Source of the DNA: Desulfovibrionales bacterium
GTDB lineage: Bacteria > Desulfobacterota > Desulfovibrionia > Desulfovibrionales > Desulfovibrionaceae
Length of the DNA stretch: 42,983 nt
NCBI GenBank assembly: GCA_030156255.1
Contig: JASGMV010000035.1
Span: 1 to 42,983 of the forward strand
Direction: 5' to 3'
Shown here: positions 33,454 through 42,884 of the stretch, one piece after another
How positions within the stretch are numbered: the first letter of the stretch is position 1
Layout: each line of letters opens with the position of its first letter
Translations under genes and position numbers: made by a program
Notes under the pieces: model-generated
What the model was told of the DNA's origin: nothing
The model's input: the letters and a program-made list of their open reading frames with translations, nothing else
Database searches by the model: none

Positions 33454-34578
33454 TCAGGATTCGGGTTTCAGGATGATGAGGGGAATTTGCGGATTGGCGC
33501 CGACGCGCAAAGGCGGCCCCCAGGTCCCGGCGCCGCGGCTCACCACGAGATGCGAGCCGTGGGCTTCGAAATGTCCGGCCAGGTAGGGGTAGTAGATTTT
33601 AACGAACCAGGAGAAGGGATACAATTGCCCTCCGTGGGTGTGTCCGGACACTTCCATGTCGAATCCGGCCTGGGCGGCCTCCTCGGGCCACAGCCAGGGA
33701 CGGTGAAACATGAGGATGTGGAAGTCGCCGGGGTTCAGCGCGCTTTTCAATCGGTCGACTTCGCGGGCCGTGGCCTGCTTGGCGTTCGGGCTATGGCCCG
33801 GGTCGTCCACCCCGGATATTTGCACGCCGGTTCCGGGCAGGCTGACGGTGTCGCCCCGCAGCAGCCTCACGCCGGCCAGTTCGTGGAATCTCGAGCTGGG
33901 CGAGGCCCCCACGTAGATTTCATGATTGCCCAGCACCCCGTAGGCGCCGAGAGGCGCCTGAAGCCCTCGCAGGATTTCGGCCTGGGAGTCCAGCCAGCCG
34001 ACGTGGTCGTTGAGTTGGTCTCCGGCGAAAAGGACGAGGTCGGGCTGTAGCCCGTTGATGGTTTTCACCAGCCGGTCGACCCAGGCGTCGGTGTGGATGG
34101 CGCCGAAATGGGTGTCCGTGATCAGGGCGATGCGTACTGCGCGCTTGATGCGCGGCGACGTGACGGTGTAGCTGGGCGTTTCCCAATGGTTCGCCGCCCA
34201 GAGACCGTAGATGAGGATGAGCGCGGTCGCCGCGGCCACGGCCGCGAGCTGGGCCCTGCCGCGCGGCAGCCAGGCGAACCAGGCGGAAGGCGCCAGGCGG
34301 GCGAGAAGTTGCAGGATCAATGCGGCCAGTTGCAGCCAGAACAGGTAGGCCACGGCCGCGAACCAGACATAGACCGCCCACCAGACGATCCGGACCACGG
34401 CCGGGTTCCAAGTCTCGGGCAGGCGCCTGGCGAGATAGGGCGACATGGCCAGAGCCAGGGCCGCGAGCAGTCCGAGGATGAAGGTCCGCCAGCTCAGGTC
34501 CAGCTGCAAGCTCATGCGCGCCCAGACAAAGGCGTGCAGAGAAAAATAGATCAGGGTGAAGACGACGAAGAAGGACAT
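33454..34578 (-). CDS. Membrane-anchored metallophosphoesterase (YkuE/YaeI-like)
   Basis: 374 residues. Five or so N-terminal membrane helices (to about residue 130) are followed by a calcineurin-like phosphoesterase domain with its full metal set: DTHFG, GDQLND, GNHE, HRP, GHTHGGQLYP. Related proteins include the UDP-2,3-diacylglucosamine or phospholipid-linked phosphoesterases of the YkuE class; the substrate is unknown. It lies directly upstream of mltF on the same strand, so an envelope role is plausible. Confidence 0.9.
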   Translation of the reverse strand: MSFFVVFTLIYFSLHAFVWARMSLQLDLSWRTFILGLLAALALAMSPYLARRLPETWNPAVVRIVWWAVYVWFAAVAYLFWLQLAALILQLLARLAPSAWFAWLPRGRAQLAAVAAATALILIYGLWAANHWETPSYTVTSPRIKRAVRIALITDTHFGAIHTDAWVDRLVKTINGLQPDLVLFAGDQLNDHVGWLDSQAEILRGLQAPLGAYGVLGNHEIYVGASPSSRFHELAGVRLLRGDTVSLPGTGVQISGVDDPGHSPNAKQATAREVDRLKSALNPGDFHILMFHRPWLWPEEAAQAGFDMEVSGHTHGGQLYPFSWFVKIYYPYLAGHFEAHGSHLVVSRGAGTWGPPLRVGANPQIPLIILKPES

Positions 34579-34618
34579 GGGCGCTCGTCCGGGCGTAAGA
34601 ATGTGTCAGGGGAGCGTT

Positions 34619-34644
34619 GGGGGAGCCCTTCGTGGGCGTCCCCC
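34619..34644. terminator. Stem-loop after the glycine-zipper lipoprotein gene
   Basis: GGGGGAGCCC pairs with GGGC and TCCCCC across one extra G, loop TTCGT. The T-run (CTTTTCC) lies on the plus-strand side; on the minus strand, in which the gene runs, only a stem is seen, so its terminator role is moderate. Confidence 0.4.
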
Positions 34645-34672
34645 GCGCTTTTCCTTCTGGCGTCAATCATAA

Positions 34673-35479
34673 TCAATGGAATTTTACCGAATTCGCGTCT
34701 GGATTCACGTCCGGGTGGTCTTGAAGGTCGAACAGCCGCAGCCGGTAGGTCGCCATGTCGCTCCCGTTGCGCAGAATCACCGAGACGGAGGAAAGATCGT
34801 GTCCGCCGGGGAAGTAGACGTAGCCGACTTTGGTGTAATGCGGCGGGATGGCTTCGTCCGTCCAGGCGTATTGGTACAGGTCCCGCTCCACGGCCTTCTG
34901 GAAGCTGTTGTCGTCGCCCAGCACGGCCGATCCCGCGCCGCCGACTCCGCCGACGCCCGCTCCCACGGCCGCGCCTTTCCAGACGGCGTCGCCGCCGCCG
35001 ATGAGGCCGAACAGCGCGCCGAGCCCTGCGCCGATGACCGCTCCCACGGCGGCCCTCTCTCCGGCTTTGGACGCAGTGTGCGAGAATTGCTCCGAATGCA
35101 GCACAAGCCGCAGGGCTTCGTCCACGGAGTACGGCAGGTACTCCCCGTCGGCCCCTTGGGCCCGGGCTTCTTTGGGATTGATGACCGGCTTGGCGTCGGA
35201 TTTGTTCTTCACCACGACCAGCACCGGCGCCAGGCCGGCTTGGCCGTAGTCGATCCCCTGGCCGAGGTAGGCGTACCGGATGGCGGCCAAATCCCATTGC
35301 TGCGTCTGCGTCGAACCTTGGATGGTGGACGGGTCGATGACCTTGCGCGGCTGGGGCAGGGGCTCGTCGTAGGCGCAGCCTCCCAGGATGGGCGCCCAGA
35401 TCAGGGACAAGGTCAGGGAAAAGATCAAAAAACGGGCGGACGCGGCGGCCCGGCGTTTGGATGTCAGCGCTTTCGTCAT
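34673..35479 (-). CDS. Glycine-zipper lipoprotein
   Basis: 268 residues. A long basic n-region and hydrophobic segment (FLIFSLTLSLIWAPILGGC) form a lipoprotein signal with Cys ~35. The central region AVGAVIGAGLGALFGLIGGG and GAAVGAGVGGVGGAG is a glycine-zipper membrane-inserting or packing segment (~130-175). The surrounding regions do not match a known enzyme. ATG 35479 overlaps the Memo stop (ATGA). It is probably an outer-membrane lipoprotein; the specific role is unknown. Confidence 0.75.
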   Translation of the reverse strand: MTKALTSKRRAAASARFLIFSLTLSLIWAPILGGCAYDEPLPQPRKVIDPSTIQGSTQTQQWDLAAIRYAYLGQGIDYGQAGLAPVLVVVKNKSDAKPVINPKEARAQGADGEYLPYSVDEALRLVLHSEQFSHTASKAGERAAVGAVIGAGLGALFGLIGGGDAVWKGAAVGAGVGGVGGAGSAVLGDDNSFQKAVERDLYQYAWTDEAIPPHYTKVGYVYFPGGHDLSSVSVILRNGSDMATYRLRLFDLQDHPDVNPDANSVKFH

Positions 35480-36285
35480 TGCACGATCACTCCGGCGTAA
35501 CCGACCACACGGTCGAAGTCGCGGCTTACATCGCCCGACGTGGCGTAGGCCTCCACGCGGGCCCGGGTCGCTCCGAACTCCAGGGCGGCCGCCAGCCCCA
35601 GCGTCATGGGCATGACGCCGCACATGGAGATGTTGTGTTCCCGTACGGTTCGGTACAGGCCCATGGGGTCGAGTTGTTCGATGCGCTCCAGGGCTTTGGC
35701 GTCCTGGGCCTTGGCCCGGTTCGCGGTGACGTAGTGGCTCATGTCCGAGCTGACCACGATGGACGCGGGCCGCTTGAGCGCATTGAGAACCCGGGCCAGG
35801 GCGCGCCCGGCCTCCACGAGCCGGCCGGGGTCGCCCAGGGACACGCAGACCGGGACGACGCCGGCCTCGGGATTCAGAGCCCGGAGGAACGGAATTTCGA
35901 CCTCCAGGGAGTGCTCCTGAGCGTGGGCCGCGGTGTCGGCCGTGAATCCGGCGTTTTCGTCCAGGAGGGCCTGGGCGGCTTCTTCGTCTACGGGCAGTCC
36001 GCCGTCCGGGGTGATCCATCGTCCGTCCGGCCAGACGGACAGGGGGCGCCCCATTCCGGTATGGTTGGGGCCGAGCAGCACCAGCAGCGGCCGCAGGTTG
36101 GCGGCGCCCAATGTCTGGCCGCAGACGGCGCCGGAAAAAACGTATCCCGCGTGGGGAACCATGGCCAACAGGGTGGGCTGGCTGTCCCGGGCCGGGGCCA
36201 GGTCGAGGAAACCGCGGACTTGCGACTCCAAGGTTGCAGCCGCTTCGGGATAAAATCGACCGGCGACGATGGGCGGTCTGTTCAT
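35476..36285 (-). CDS. Memo-family protein (AmmeMemoRadiSam system protein B)
   Basis: 269 residues. Memo hallmarks are seen in order: PPIVAGRFYPEAAATLESQV, MVPHAGYVFSGAVCGQT (His), LLGPNHTGMG (His), EHSLEVEIPFLRAL, VSSDMSHYV, and CGVMPMTLGLA. Memo is a nonhaem iron/copper-binding fold; in prokaryotes it occurs with AMMECR1-like and radical SAM partners in the AmmeMemoRadiSam cluster. Those partners are not in the window. Instead it overlaps a lipoprotein gene. Start ATG 36285 has GGAGCG upstream; an ATG at 36339 is further out. Confidence 0.9.
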   Translation of the reverse strand: MNRPPIVAGRFYPEAAATLESQVRGFLDLAPARDSQPTLLAMVPHAGYVFSGAVCGQTLGAANLRPLLVLLGPNHTGMGRPLSVWPDGRWITPDGGLPVDEEAAQALLDENAGFTADTAAHAQEHSLEVEIPFLRALNPEAGVVPVCVSLGDPGRLVEAGRALARVLNALKRPASIVVSSDMSHYVTANRAKAQDAKALERIEQLDPMGLYRTVREHNISMCGVMPMTLGLAAALEFGATRARVEAYATSGDVSRDFDRVVGYAGVIVQ

Positions 36286-36454
36286 GGCGCGCTCCGGTTT
36301 GTTTGCATGGCGCGAGGTTACACCAATACCGGCCTGCAATCCAGTTTCTCCCTGCGGGACCGGCTCTTTTCATCCATCCGCCACGATGGTAAGTCTTTAC
36401 GGTAACGCGGCGCAACGTCCGCTTTTCCGCAGGAATTCATGAAAAGGAAAGAGC

Positions 36455-37876
36455 ATGGCGCAGACCCGGACCTCCAAGGTATTTGACGTGATCATCGTGG
36501 GCGCAGGCCCGGCCGGGCTTTTCGCAGCGTACTACCTGGGTAAGCACACGGATTTGAACGTCCTCGTCATCGAAAAGGGCAAACCTCCTCTCAAGCGGCA
36601 GTGCCCCATCGGCGCCGCGTGGGACTGCGTCAAATGCCGGCCCTGCAACATCTTGTGCGGGGTGGGCGGCGCCGGGCTCTTTTCCGACGGCAAGCTCAAC
36701 TTCATCCACAAGCTCGGCAAGACGGATCTCTCGCAGTTCATGAGCGCCTCCGAAGCCATGGCCCTCATCGACGAGACCGAGGACATCTTCAATCTGTTCG
36801 GCATGGACGGGATGGTCTACCCCACGGACATGGAGGCCGCCAAGGATATCCGCAAAGGGGCGTTGCGTTGCGGGGTGGACTTGCTGATCATTCGGCAAAA
36901 GCACTTGGGCAGCGACAACTTGCCCCGGCATATCGACAAGATGTCCGAAGCCATACGCGAACTCGGAGTCGCCATGCACACCTCCGAGGAGGTGCGGGAA
37001 ATTCTGGTGAAGGACGGGGGCGTCGTCGGCGTGAGCGCCAGCCGCGGGACCTACCAGGCCAAGAACGTTATCCTGGCGCCGGGGCGCGTGGGCGCCGAGT
37101 GGGTCGGCCGGACGGCCAAATCCCTGGGACTGGTCCTGTCCCAGCGCGGCATCGAGGTGGGCGTGCGGGTGGAGGTCCACAAGGAGATCATGCGCGACCT
37201 GTGCAGCATCGTCTACGACCCTACGTTTTTCATCCGCACCAACAAGTACGACGACCAGACCCGCACGTTCTGCACCAATCAGGGCGGCTACGTGTCCATG
37301 GAGAATTACCAGGACTTCGTGTGCGTCAACGGACACGCCTTCATGGACAAGAAGTCCGAAAACACCAATTTTGCTTTCTTGTCCAAGGTGGTGCTCAACG
37401 ATCCGGTGGAGGACAACCAGGCCTACGGCGAGGCCATCGGCCGGCTGGCCGCCATCATCGGCGGGGGCAAGCCCATTCTGCAGCGCTTCGGCGATTTGCG
37501 CCGCGGCCGCAGGTCCACCTGGAACCGCATCCGGAACAGCTACATCGAACCCACCCTGCGCACCGTGGTCTGCGGGGACATCGCCATGGCCCTGCCCGAG
37601 CGTATCCTGACCAACGTGGTGGAGGGCCTGTGCAAGCTCAACGAGGTGGTTCCGGGCATCGCCAACGACGAGACGTTGCTCTACGCCCCGGAGATCAAGT
37701 TCTTCGCCACCCAGGTGGAGACGTCCAACGATCTGGAGACCGCGGTCCACGGATTGTTCGTCGCCGGAGACGGACCCGGCGTGGCCGGCAACATCGTCTC
37801 CGCCGCGGCCACGGGGATCATCCCCGCCAAGGCCATCATCCGGCGCCGGGCCGCCGCCTCGGCGCCGGACGCTTGA
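36455..37876 (+). CDS. FAD-dependent oxidoreductase with N-terminal Cys cluster
   Basis: 473 residues of a COG2509-like flavoprotein. The Rossmann FAD motif VIIVGAGPAGLFAAYYL is at ~13-30. A cysteine cluster C50, C58, C61, C64, C68 lies just before GVGGAGLFSDGKLNF (69-83), typical of the family and a possible Fe-S site. A late FAD-contact motif, GLFVAGDGPGVAGNIVSAAATG, follows. The partner substrate is unknown. AAAGGAAAG is placed well for ATG 36455. It stands apart: divergent from Memo, then followed by a ~175-base gap with a promoter for the regulator. Confidence 0.88.
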   Translation: MAQTRTSKVFDVIIVGAGPAGLFAAYYLGKHTDLNVLVIEKGKPPLKRQCPIGAAWDCVKCRPCNILCGVGGAGLFSDGKLNFIHKLGKTDLSQFMSASEAMALIDETEDIFNLFGMDGMVYPTDMEAAKDIRKGALRCGVDLLIIRQKHLGSDNLPRHIDKMSEAIRELGVAMHTSEEVREILVKDGGVVGVSASRGTYQAKNVILAPGRVGAEWVGRTAKSLGLVLSQRGIEVGVRVEVHKEIMRDLCSIVYDPTFFIRTNKYDDQTRTFCTNQGGYVSMENYQDFVCVNGHAFMDKKSENTNFAFLSKVVLNDPVEDNQAYGEAIGRLAAIIGGGKPILQRFGDLRRGRRSTWNRIRNSYIEPTLRTVVCGDIAMALPERILTNVVEGLCKLNEVVPGIANDETLLYAPEIKFFATQVETSNDLETAVHGLFVAGDGPGVAGNIVSAAATGIIPAKAIIRRRAAASAPDA

Positions 37877-37981
37877 TTTCGGCAGGGCGCGGTCGACTCG
37901 GGCGAATTGTTGGGGAACAAGGCGAAAAATGTGATTGTTTAAAAAAAGTCTCGAGTAGGGTATTGACTTTGCGTCATGAAA

Positions 37982-38009
37982 TTGACAGCAGAGGAGGGAG
38001 TGTTATCGT
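37982..38009 (+). promoter_or_regulatory. Candidate sigma-70 promoter of the sigma-54 activator gene
   Basis: TTGACA (37982-37987) and TATCGT (38004-38009) are separated by 16 bases, about 45 bases before the preferred start at 38053. Confidence 0.5.
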
Positions 38010-38052
38010 TGACTAAATGCGCGGCCTCCCTCCCGCTGCGCCCGGAGACGCC

Positions 38053-39060
38053 ATGAGGCTCCATCTCGACGGGATCATCGGCAGCAGCCCGGCTCTGGCC
38101 CAGGTCTTTGACGTTCTGCGCAAAGTCGCGCCTACGGACAGTACGGTCCTGGTCACCGGAGAATCGGGCACCGGCAAAGAGTTGCTCGTTCGCGCGCTGC
38201 ACCGAAACAGCAGGCGCGCGGAGCATCCTTTTGTTCCCATCAACTGCGGGGCGATCCCCAGAGAGCTTCTGGAGTCCGAGCTGTTCGGGCACGAGAAGGG
38301 CGCTTTCACCCACGCCGTGCGCTCCCGTCCGGGTCGGTTCGAACTGGCGGACGGCGGCACCATCTTTCTGGACGAAATCGGCGAACTGGAGCTGAGCCTG
38401 CAGGTCAAGATTTTGCGCGCGATCCAGGAGCGCGAGATCGAGCGCGTGGGCGGAACGGGTGCCAAGAAGGTGGATGTGCGGGTGGTGGCGGCCACCAACC
38501 GGGATTTGGAGGAGGAAGTGGCGGCTGGCCGCTTTCGGGAGGATTTGTACTACCGTCTCAACGTCATTCCCATGCACCTGCCCGCCCTGCGCGACCGGGG
38601 CCCGGATATCATGGAGCTTGCCCGCCATTTTCTGAAACGGTTCTGCTGCGCCTCCGGATCGCAGCTGAGCATTTCCAGGGAAGCCGAGGCCATGTTCTTA
38701 TCGTACAGCTGGCCGGGCAACGTCCGCGAGCTTGAAAATTTCATGGAGCGGCTCTCCATCCTCTGCGAAACCCCGGAGGTCACCCCCCAGGACCTGCCCG
38801 AGAAGATCTGGCGGGACGTGGGCGAGGAAAGGCCCAAACCGGAGCTCCCTCCGGCGGCGCCGGCGGGCTTCGTCTGGCCGACGCTCAAGGACATCCAGGA
38901 GCGCAAGCTTGGCATGAAGGAGTTTCTGGAGGAAGTGGAGGACCGCCTGATAACCGAGGCCCTGGATTTGGCCGATGGCGTGAAAAACCAGGCGGCTGAG
39001 CTGTTGGGCGTCAAACGGACCACCCTCATCGAAAAATTGAAGAAACGCAATAGGATGTGA
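38053..39060 (+). CDS. Sigma-54 interaction AAA+ activator with GAFTHA loop
   Basis: 335 residues. There is no N-terminal receiver or sensor; the protein begins almost at the AAA+ domain. Walker A is GESGTGKE (36-43), Walker [11 protein letters not shown], and the arginine-finger region [12 protein letters not shown] and GNVRELEN are present. The contact loop is GAFTHA (83-88) rather than the canonical GAFTGA. A Fis-like HTH ([30 protein letters not shown]) ends it. ATG 38053 has GGAGA upstream; an upstream ATG at 38017 has none. The regulator lies 94 bases before the large TPR gene on the same strand. Confidence 0.9.
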   Translation: MRLHLDGIIGSSPALAQVFDVLRKVAPTDSTVLVTGESGTGKELLVRALHRNSRRAEHPFVPINCGAIPRELLESELFGHEKGAFTHAVRSRPGRFELADGGTIFLDEIGELELSLQVKILRAIQEREIERVGGTGAKKVDVRVVAATNRDLEEEVAAGRFREDLYYRLNVIPMHLPALRDRGPDIMELARHFLKRFCCASGSQLSISREAEAMFLSYSWPGNVRELENFMERLSILCETPEVTPQDLPEKIWRDVGEERPKPELPPAAPAGFVWPTLKDIQERKLGMKEFLEEVEDRLITEALDLADGVKNQAAELLGVKRTTLIEKLKKRNRM

Positions 39061-39153
39061 AGGGGCGGCGAGTTTTTGCGTCATGGTCGACGACGGCGGC
39101 TGAGTGGGCGGGCCTCCAGGATGGCTGATGTTTGCATGATATTTGCAAAAGTT

Positions 39154-42100
39154 ATGGCCGTGAAATCCGCCTTGCGACGTGCGCCGCTGCGGACCGCAGC
39201 CTTCTTCCTGCTTGCCTTGCTGGCGGCGGGGCTCTGGCCTCTCAACGTCCAGGCCGTGAGCTATTCCCTGGCCCAGGACGCCGGGACCGACGTCTTGACC
39301 CTGAGCCTGGACGGCGAGTTGCCCTCGTTTTCGGTGACCCGCACCGGACGGCGTCGGCTTTCCGTAAATTTCGGACCGCAGTTCTGGGCCGGACGCGAGC
39401 GGCCCGCGCCGGGCGAACTGGCCGGCGGCGAGCTGCAAGCCATCGATCCGACGTCCACCGGCTTCGAGCTGACAACGAAATCCGACGCCTTTGGTTTTAT
39501 TGCGACGTCGACGCAGGAGCCTCCGGCCGTGCGGGTGATGGCTTTTTCCGATCCCCTCGGCGTCCGGTGGTCTCCGCCGGCGCAATCCCAAGATGCGCCG
39601 GCGGCGGAGCAATCCCAGGCCGCCGCGAACCCGGCCCCGGAAGCCCAGCCTCCGATCCCGACGCCGACCCAGGCGTCGGCCCAGACGCCGATCCGGACGC
39701 CGGAGGCTCCGGTCCAACAGCAGCCCCCCCGCCCGCAGGTTGTCCAGCGGCGCGAAGCGCCGTCTGGACAGGAATCCTCTGTTGCGGGCGCCGTGGCGCC
39801 TCCGGCGCCGAGCGCGCAAGGCTCGGTGAACCGGGCCGAGCCGTCCGCCGGGCCTCCCCAAGCCGATGAGGCGGGGAGCCAGGGCTCGGACGGCGGGACG
39901 CAAGGCGCGCGTCGACCTTATTACGCCGTGCCGTACTCGCTGCGTGGCGAAGTCCGCGCTGTTGGGCCCTCCGAGGCCGCGCCCATGAGTACGGTGGGCG
40001 ACCCTGCAACGGATTCCGGAAGTCCGGCTCTCGCCGGAGGGGCGGTTGCTGCGCCGGCGGGACCGCAGGCGAATGCGTCGTCCGTGGAAGCCGAGCCGCA
40101 GAATTTCGAGAACGGCGTCGCCGGCGGCGCAGTCGGCGGGTCCGTGGGACCGCCTCCGGGCGGGCAAACGGAATCGGCTCCCGCTGAAAGCGCAGCGGCG
40201 CCGACGACGGCCGGCGGGACGGTGGATGCGCCTGTGCAACCGCCGTCTTCCGTTGTTCCGGGCGGGCAAGGCGAAGATCGGCGGACCGTGGAGCCTGTCG
40301 TCACGCAGGTGGCGTCCAACGGAGGAACGGCCCGGGGAGGCGTTGCGCCTCCGCCGGGAAGCGCGGGCGACGCCGTTTCTCCGGGGCCGACCTCGGCGGG
40401 CGGCCAGGTTTCGGGAAGCGTCGCCGGGCGAATTTCCGCCCCTGCGGACGGTTCCGCGTCCGGGCCGGTCGAAAGCCAGGCCGGAGGCGCGGCGTCCGGT
40501 AGGGTTTCAGGCGCCGTGGCCGGCCAGACGGGCGGTCCAGTCTCCGATTCGGTCTCCGGTCAGGTCGCGGCGCAGGTGAATCCCCCGGGAGAAGACGCAG
40601 GCGCTGCGGCCGGGGGGGCGGTGGAGCCTGTCCGGGAGAGCGCGGCTGCGCCGGATGCTCCCGTGGAAACCGCGGTCGCCGACAGGGCTGCGGCGGCGCC
40701 GCCCGACGCCATGGCCGCAGCGACTGCGGAGCAGGCGGTTGCGCCCGCGCCTGCGGAGGCGGAGGACCCCGCCGTCGAGGACTATAAGTTGAAAATCCTC
40801 AGCGCCCAGCAGGACATCAACAACGGGGACGCGGCCAAGGCCCGCACCCAGTTGCAGGACATGCTCAAGGCCGAGGATTTCCCCGAGAAGCTGCGCGTGG
40901 ATGCGTTGTACGCGCTGGCCGACGCCAACATGCAGGTCTACAAGGACGACCTGGAAAAGAATTTCGATACGGTCGTGGGAGGCTTCGAGCGGGCCATGAA
41001 CGCCGACCTCAAATCGCCGCGGGTGCCGCGGGCGCTGTTGAACATGGGCCTCGCCAATCTCAAGGTCGGCAACATTCCGGAGGCCAAGGCGTACTTCAAC
41101 ATCCTGCGCAAGCAGTATCCCCACGACATGAACATCCCCCACATTTCCTACTATTGGGGCGATTATTATTTCGAGCAGGGGGACTATCGCAAGGCCGCGG
41201 ACAACTTCCAATATCTCGTTCAGAATTATCCGGACTCCCCGCTGGTTCGCGACGCGGCCCTCGGGCTGGCCCGCTCGTTGATCGAACTGGGCTACGACGA
41301 CCAGGCGTTTCAGATCGTGGACTACATTGAAAAACGCTGGCCGAGATTTTACGTCGATTTCCCTCCGTTCCTCAAATTGTCCGGCAACGTGGCCTTCAAG
41401 GTGAACGATCTGGACAAGGCCAAGGACGATTATTGGACCTACTACAACATCGAACCCGAAGCTTCGGGGAACGACGTGGTCCTGGCCAGGATTGGCGACA
41501 TCTATCTCCGGCTTGGCGACAAAAACGCCGCCAGGGAGATGTACCAGAACGTCGCCGAGCGGTATCCCGACGAGGAAGGCGGGTTGGTGGCCAAAATGCG
41601 TTTGGCCGAGGAGGGCATCTACGACGATCCCACCATGGACCAGATGGTCAGCGTGTTCGACCGGCCCTTCAGCCTGAAGCCGGAGAAGATTTACACCACC
41701 ATCGCGCGCAAGTTCCCGAAAAGCCCGCTCGCGCCGTTGGCCCAGCTCAAGTTGGGCATGTGGTATTACTTCAACAAGAAGTACGCCGACGCTCTGCGGG
41801 CCGCGCAGGATCTCCTGGGAAAGTATCCGCGCAGCGAGCTGGTTCCCAAGGCCCGCCAGCTGGGATTCACGGTGTTCAACCTGGCCGTGCCGGAACTCGT
41901 CAAGGACGAGAATTACGGGCGGGTGATCTCCTACTGGGAGCAGTACGGGGATTTGCTCAAGGAACAGGGCGACGTGAACGAGGAAATTCGCATGGCCGTC
42001 GCCTTGAGTTATTGGAAGAAGGACATGCCGGAGAAGGCGCTGGAGATCATCAAGCCCTATCTGGCAGAGAAGAAGCAGGGCAAGTACTCGGAAATGGCCC

Positions 42101-42735
42101 TGGACATGGCTTTGAGCATCTATCTGCAGACCGGCGAGTGGTCGGAAATCGCGAAGCTGGCCTCCCTGGCCCGCGAAAACTGGCAACTGCCTACGGAGCA
42201 GGGCCGCCAGGTGGACTACTCCCTGGCCATGGCCTACGAGAACCTCGGGGAGATGGATAAGAGCGAGCCCTTGTGGTCCAGGCTCGCGGCGGATACGGAT
42301 TTGGACGCCTCCACCCGGGCCTACGCCATGTATTACATGGCCAAGGCGGCCATGCAGGACAAGGACTTGCGCAAGGTCTTCATCTACTCCCAGGAGGCGC
42401 TGACCATGTTCCTGGATAGCGCAGGGGACCGGGAGAAGATCAAGGACTGCATCTTGATGACCATTTACGCGGCCGAGGAGTCCGGGCGCTACCGCGAGGC
42501 GTTGCGGTGGGCCGAGCAGTACGACAAGTACGTGCCCGAAGGCGACCCCGAATGGGCCGGCTCCCGCTTCCGGCTGGCTCGCCTGTATCAGAAGGCCGGC
42601 GCCCAGCAGGAATGGGAGCAGATCATGCAGGAGATCAAGCAAAAGCAGCCGCAGGGGATCTACGGCAAGATGGCCGCCCAGGCCTTGGACACGCAAAACC
42701 TGGAGCAGGCGGCCCGCCAGTACGGCCTGCCTTGA
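39154..42735 (+). CDS. Large exported TPR protein with AMIN-like domain and disordered linker
   Basis: About 1193 residues. A signal peptide (~10-34, ending NVQA) is followed by a beta-rich domain (~36-138; VLTLSLDGELPSFSVTRTG, RRLSVNFG) resembling AMIN folds that bind peptidoglycan or envelope parts. Residues ~140-540 are very rich in Ala, Gly, Pro, Ser and Val, with degenerate SGxVAGQ-type repeats, probably a flexible linker across the periplasm. From ~545 to the end are a dozen or more TPR-like helix pairs (AKARTQLQDMLKAED, AKAYFNILRKQYP, YRKAADNFQYLVQNYP and others). The start is uncertain; ATGs at 39121 and 39136 are alternatives, but 39154 best fits a signal peptide. Function is unknown; it probably works with the preceding regulator. 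Confidence 0.8.
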   Translation: MAVKSALRRAPLRTAAFFLLALLAAGLWPLNVQAVSYSLAQDAGTDVLTLSLDGELPSFSVTRTGRRRLSVNFGPQFWAGRERPAPGELAGGELQAIDPTSTGFELTTKSDAFGFIATSTQEPPAVRVMAFSDPLGVRWSPPAQSQDAPAAEQSQAAANPAPEAQPPIPTPTQASAQTPIRTPEAPVQQQPPRPQVVQRREAPSGQESSVAGAVAPPAPSAQGSVNRAEPSAGPPQADEAGSQGSDGGTQGARRPYYAVPYSLRGEVRAVGPSEAAPMSTVGDPATDSGSPALAGGAVAAPAGPQANASSVEAEPQNFENGVAGGAVGGSVGPPPGGQTESAPAESAAAPTTAGGTVDAPVQPPSSVVPGGQGEDRRTVEPVVTQVASNGGTARGGVAPPPGSAGDAVSPGPTSAGGQVSGSVAGRISAPADGSASGPVESQAGGAASGRVSGAVAGQTGGPVSDSVSGQVAAQVNPPGEDAGAAAGGAVEPVRESAAAPDAPVETAVADRAAAAPPDAMAAATAEQAVAPAPAEAEDPAVEDYKLKILSAQQDINNGDAAKARTQLQDMLKAEDFPEKLRVDALYALADANMQVYKDDLEKNFDTVVGGFERAMNADLKSPRVPRALLNMGLANLKVGNIPEAKAYFNILRKQYPHDMNIPHISYYWGDYYFEQGDYRKAADNFQYLVQNYPDSPLVRDAALGLARSLIELGYDDQAFQIVDYIEKRWPRFYVDFPPFLKLSGNVAFKVNDLDKAKDDYWTYYNIEPEASGNDVVLARIGDIYLRLGDKNAAREMYQNVAERYPDEEGGLVAKMRLAEEGIYDDPTMDQMVSVFDRPFSLKPEKIYTTIARKFPKSPLAPLAQLKLGMWYYFNKKYADALRAAQDLLGKYPRSELVPKARQLGFTVFNLAVPELVKDENYGRVISYWEQYGDLLKEQGDVNEEIRMAVALSYWKKDMPEKALEIIKPYLAEKKQGKYSEMALDMALSIYLQTGEWSEIAKLASLARENWQLPTEQGRQVDYSLAMAYENLGEMDKSEPLWSRLAADTDLDASTRAYAMYYMAKAAMQDKDLRKVFIYSQEALTMFLDSAGDREKIKDCILMTIYAAEESGRYREALRWAEQYDKYVPEGDPEWAGSRFRLARLYQKAGAQQEWEQIMQEIKQKQPQGIYGKMAAQALDTQNLEQAARQYGLP

Positions 42736-42884
42736 CAGGCCGCTCCAACGTAGCGATCTGCTGCGTCAGCGAAAAAATCCAAACCGCTTATGCATGCGCT
42801 ACACTGCGCGCCCTTGATTTTTTCACTTCCTCGCCTCTCACCATTTTTGAGCGGCCTGCGTTCGTGAGTTTTTCAGCAGTCCGT

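Noticed and set aside
40507-42696. Minus-strand frame of 729 codons opposite the TPR gene
   Set aside because: The plus strand encodes regular TPR helices; the minus frame is His/Leu/Gly biased and has no recognised domain.
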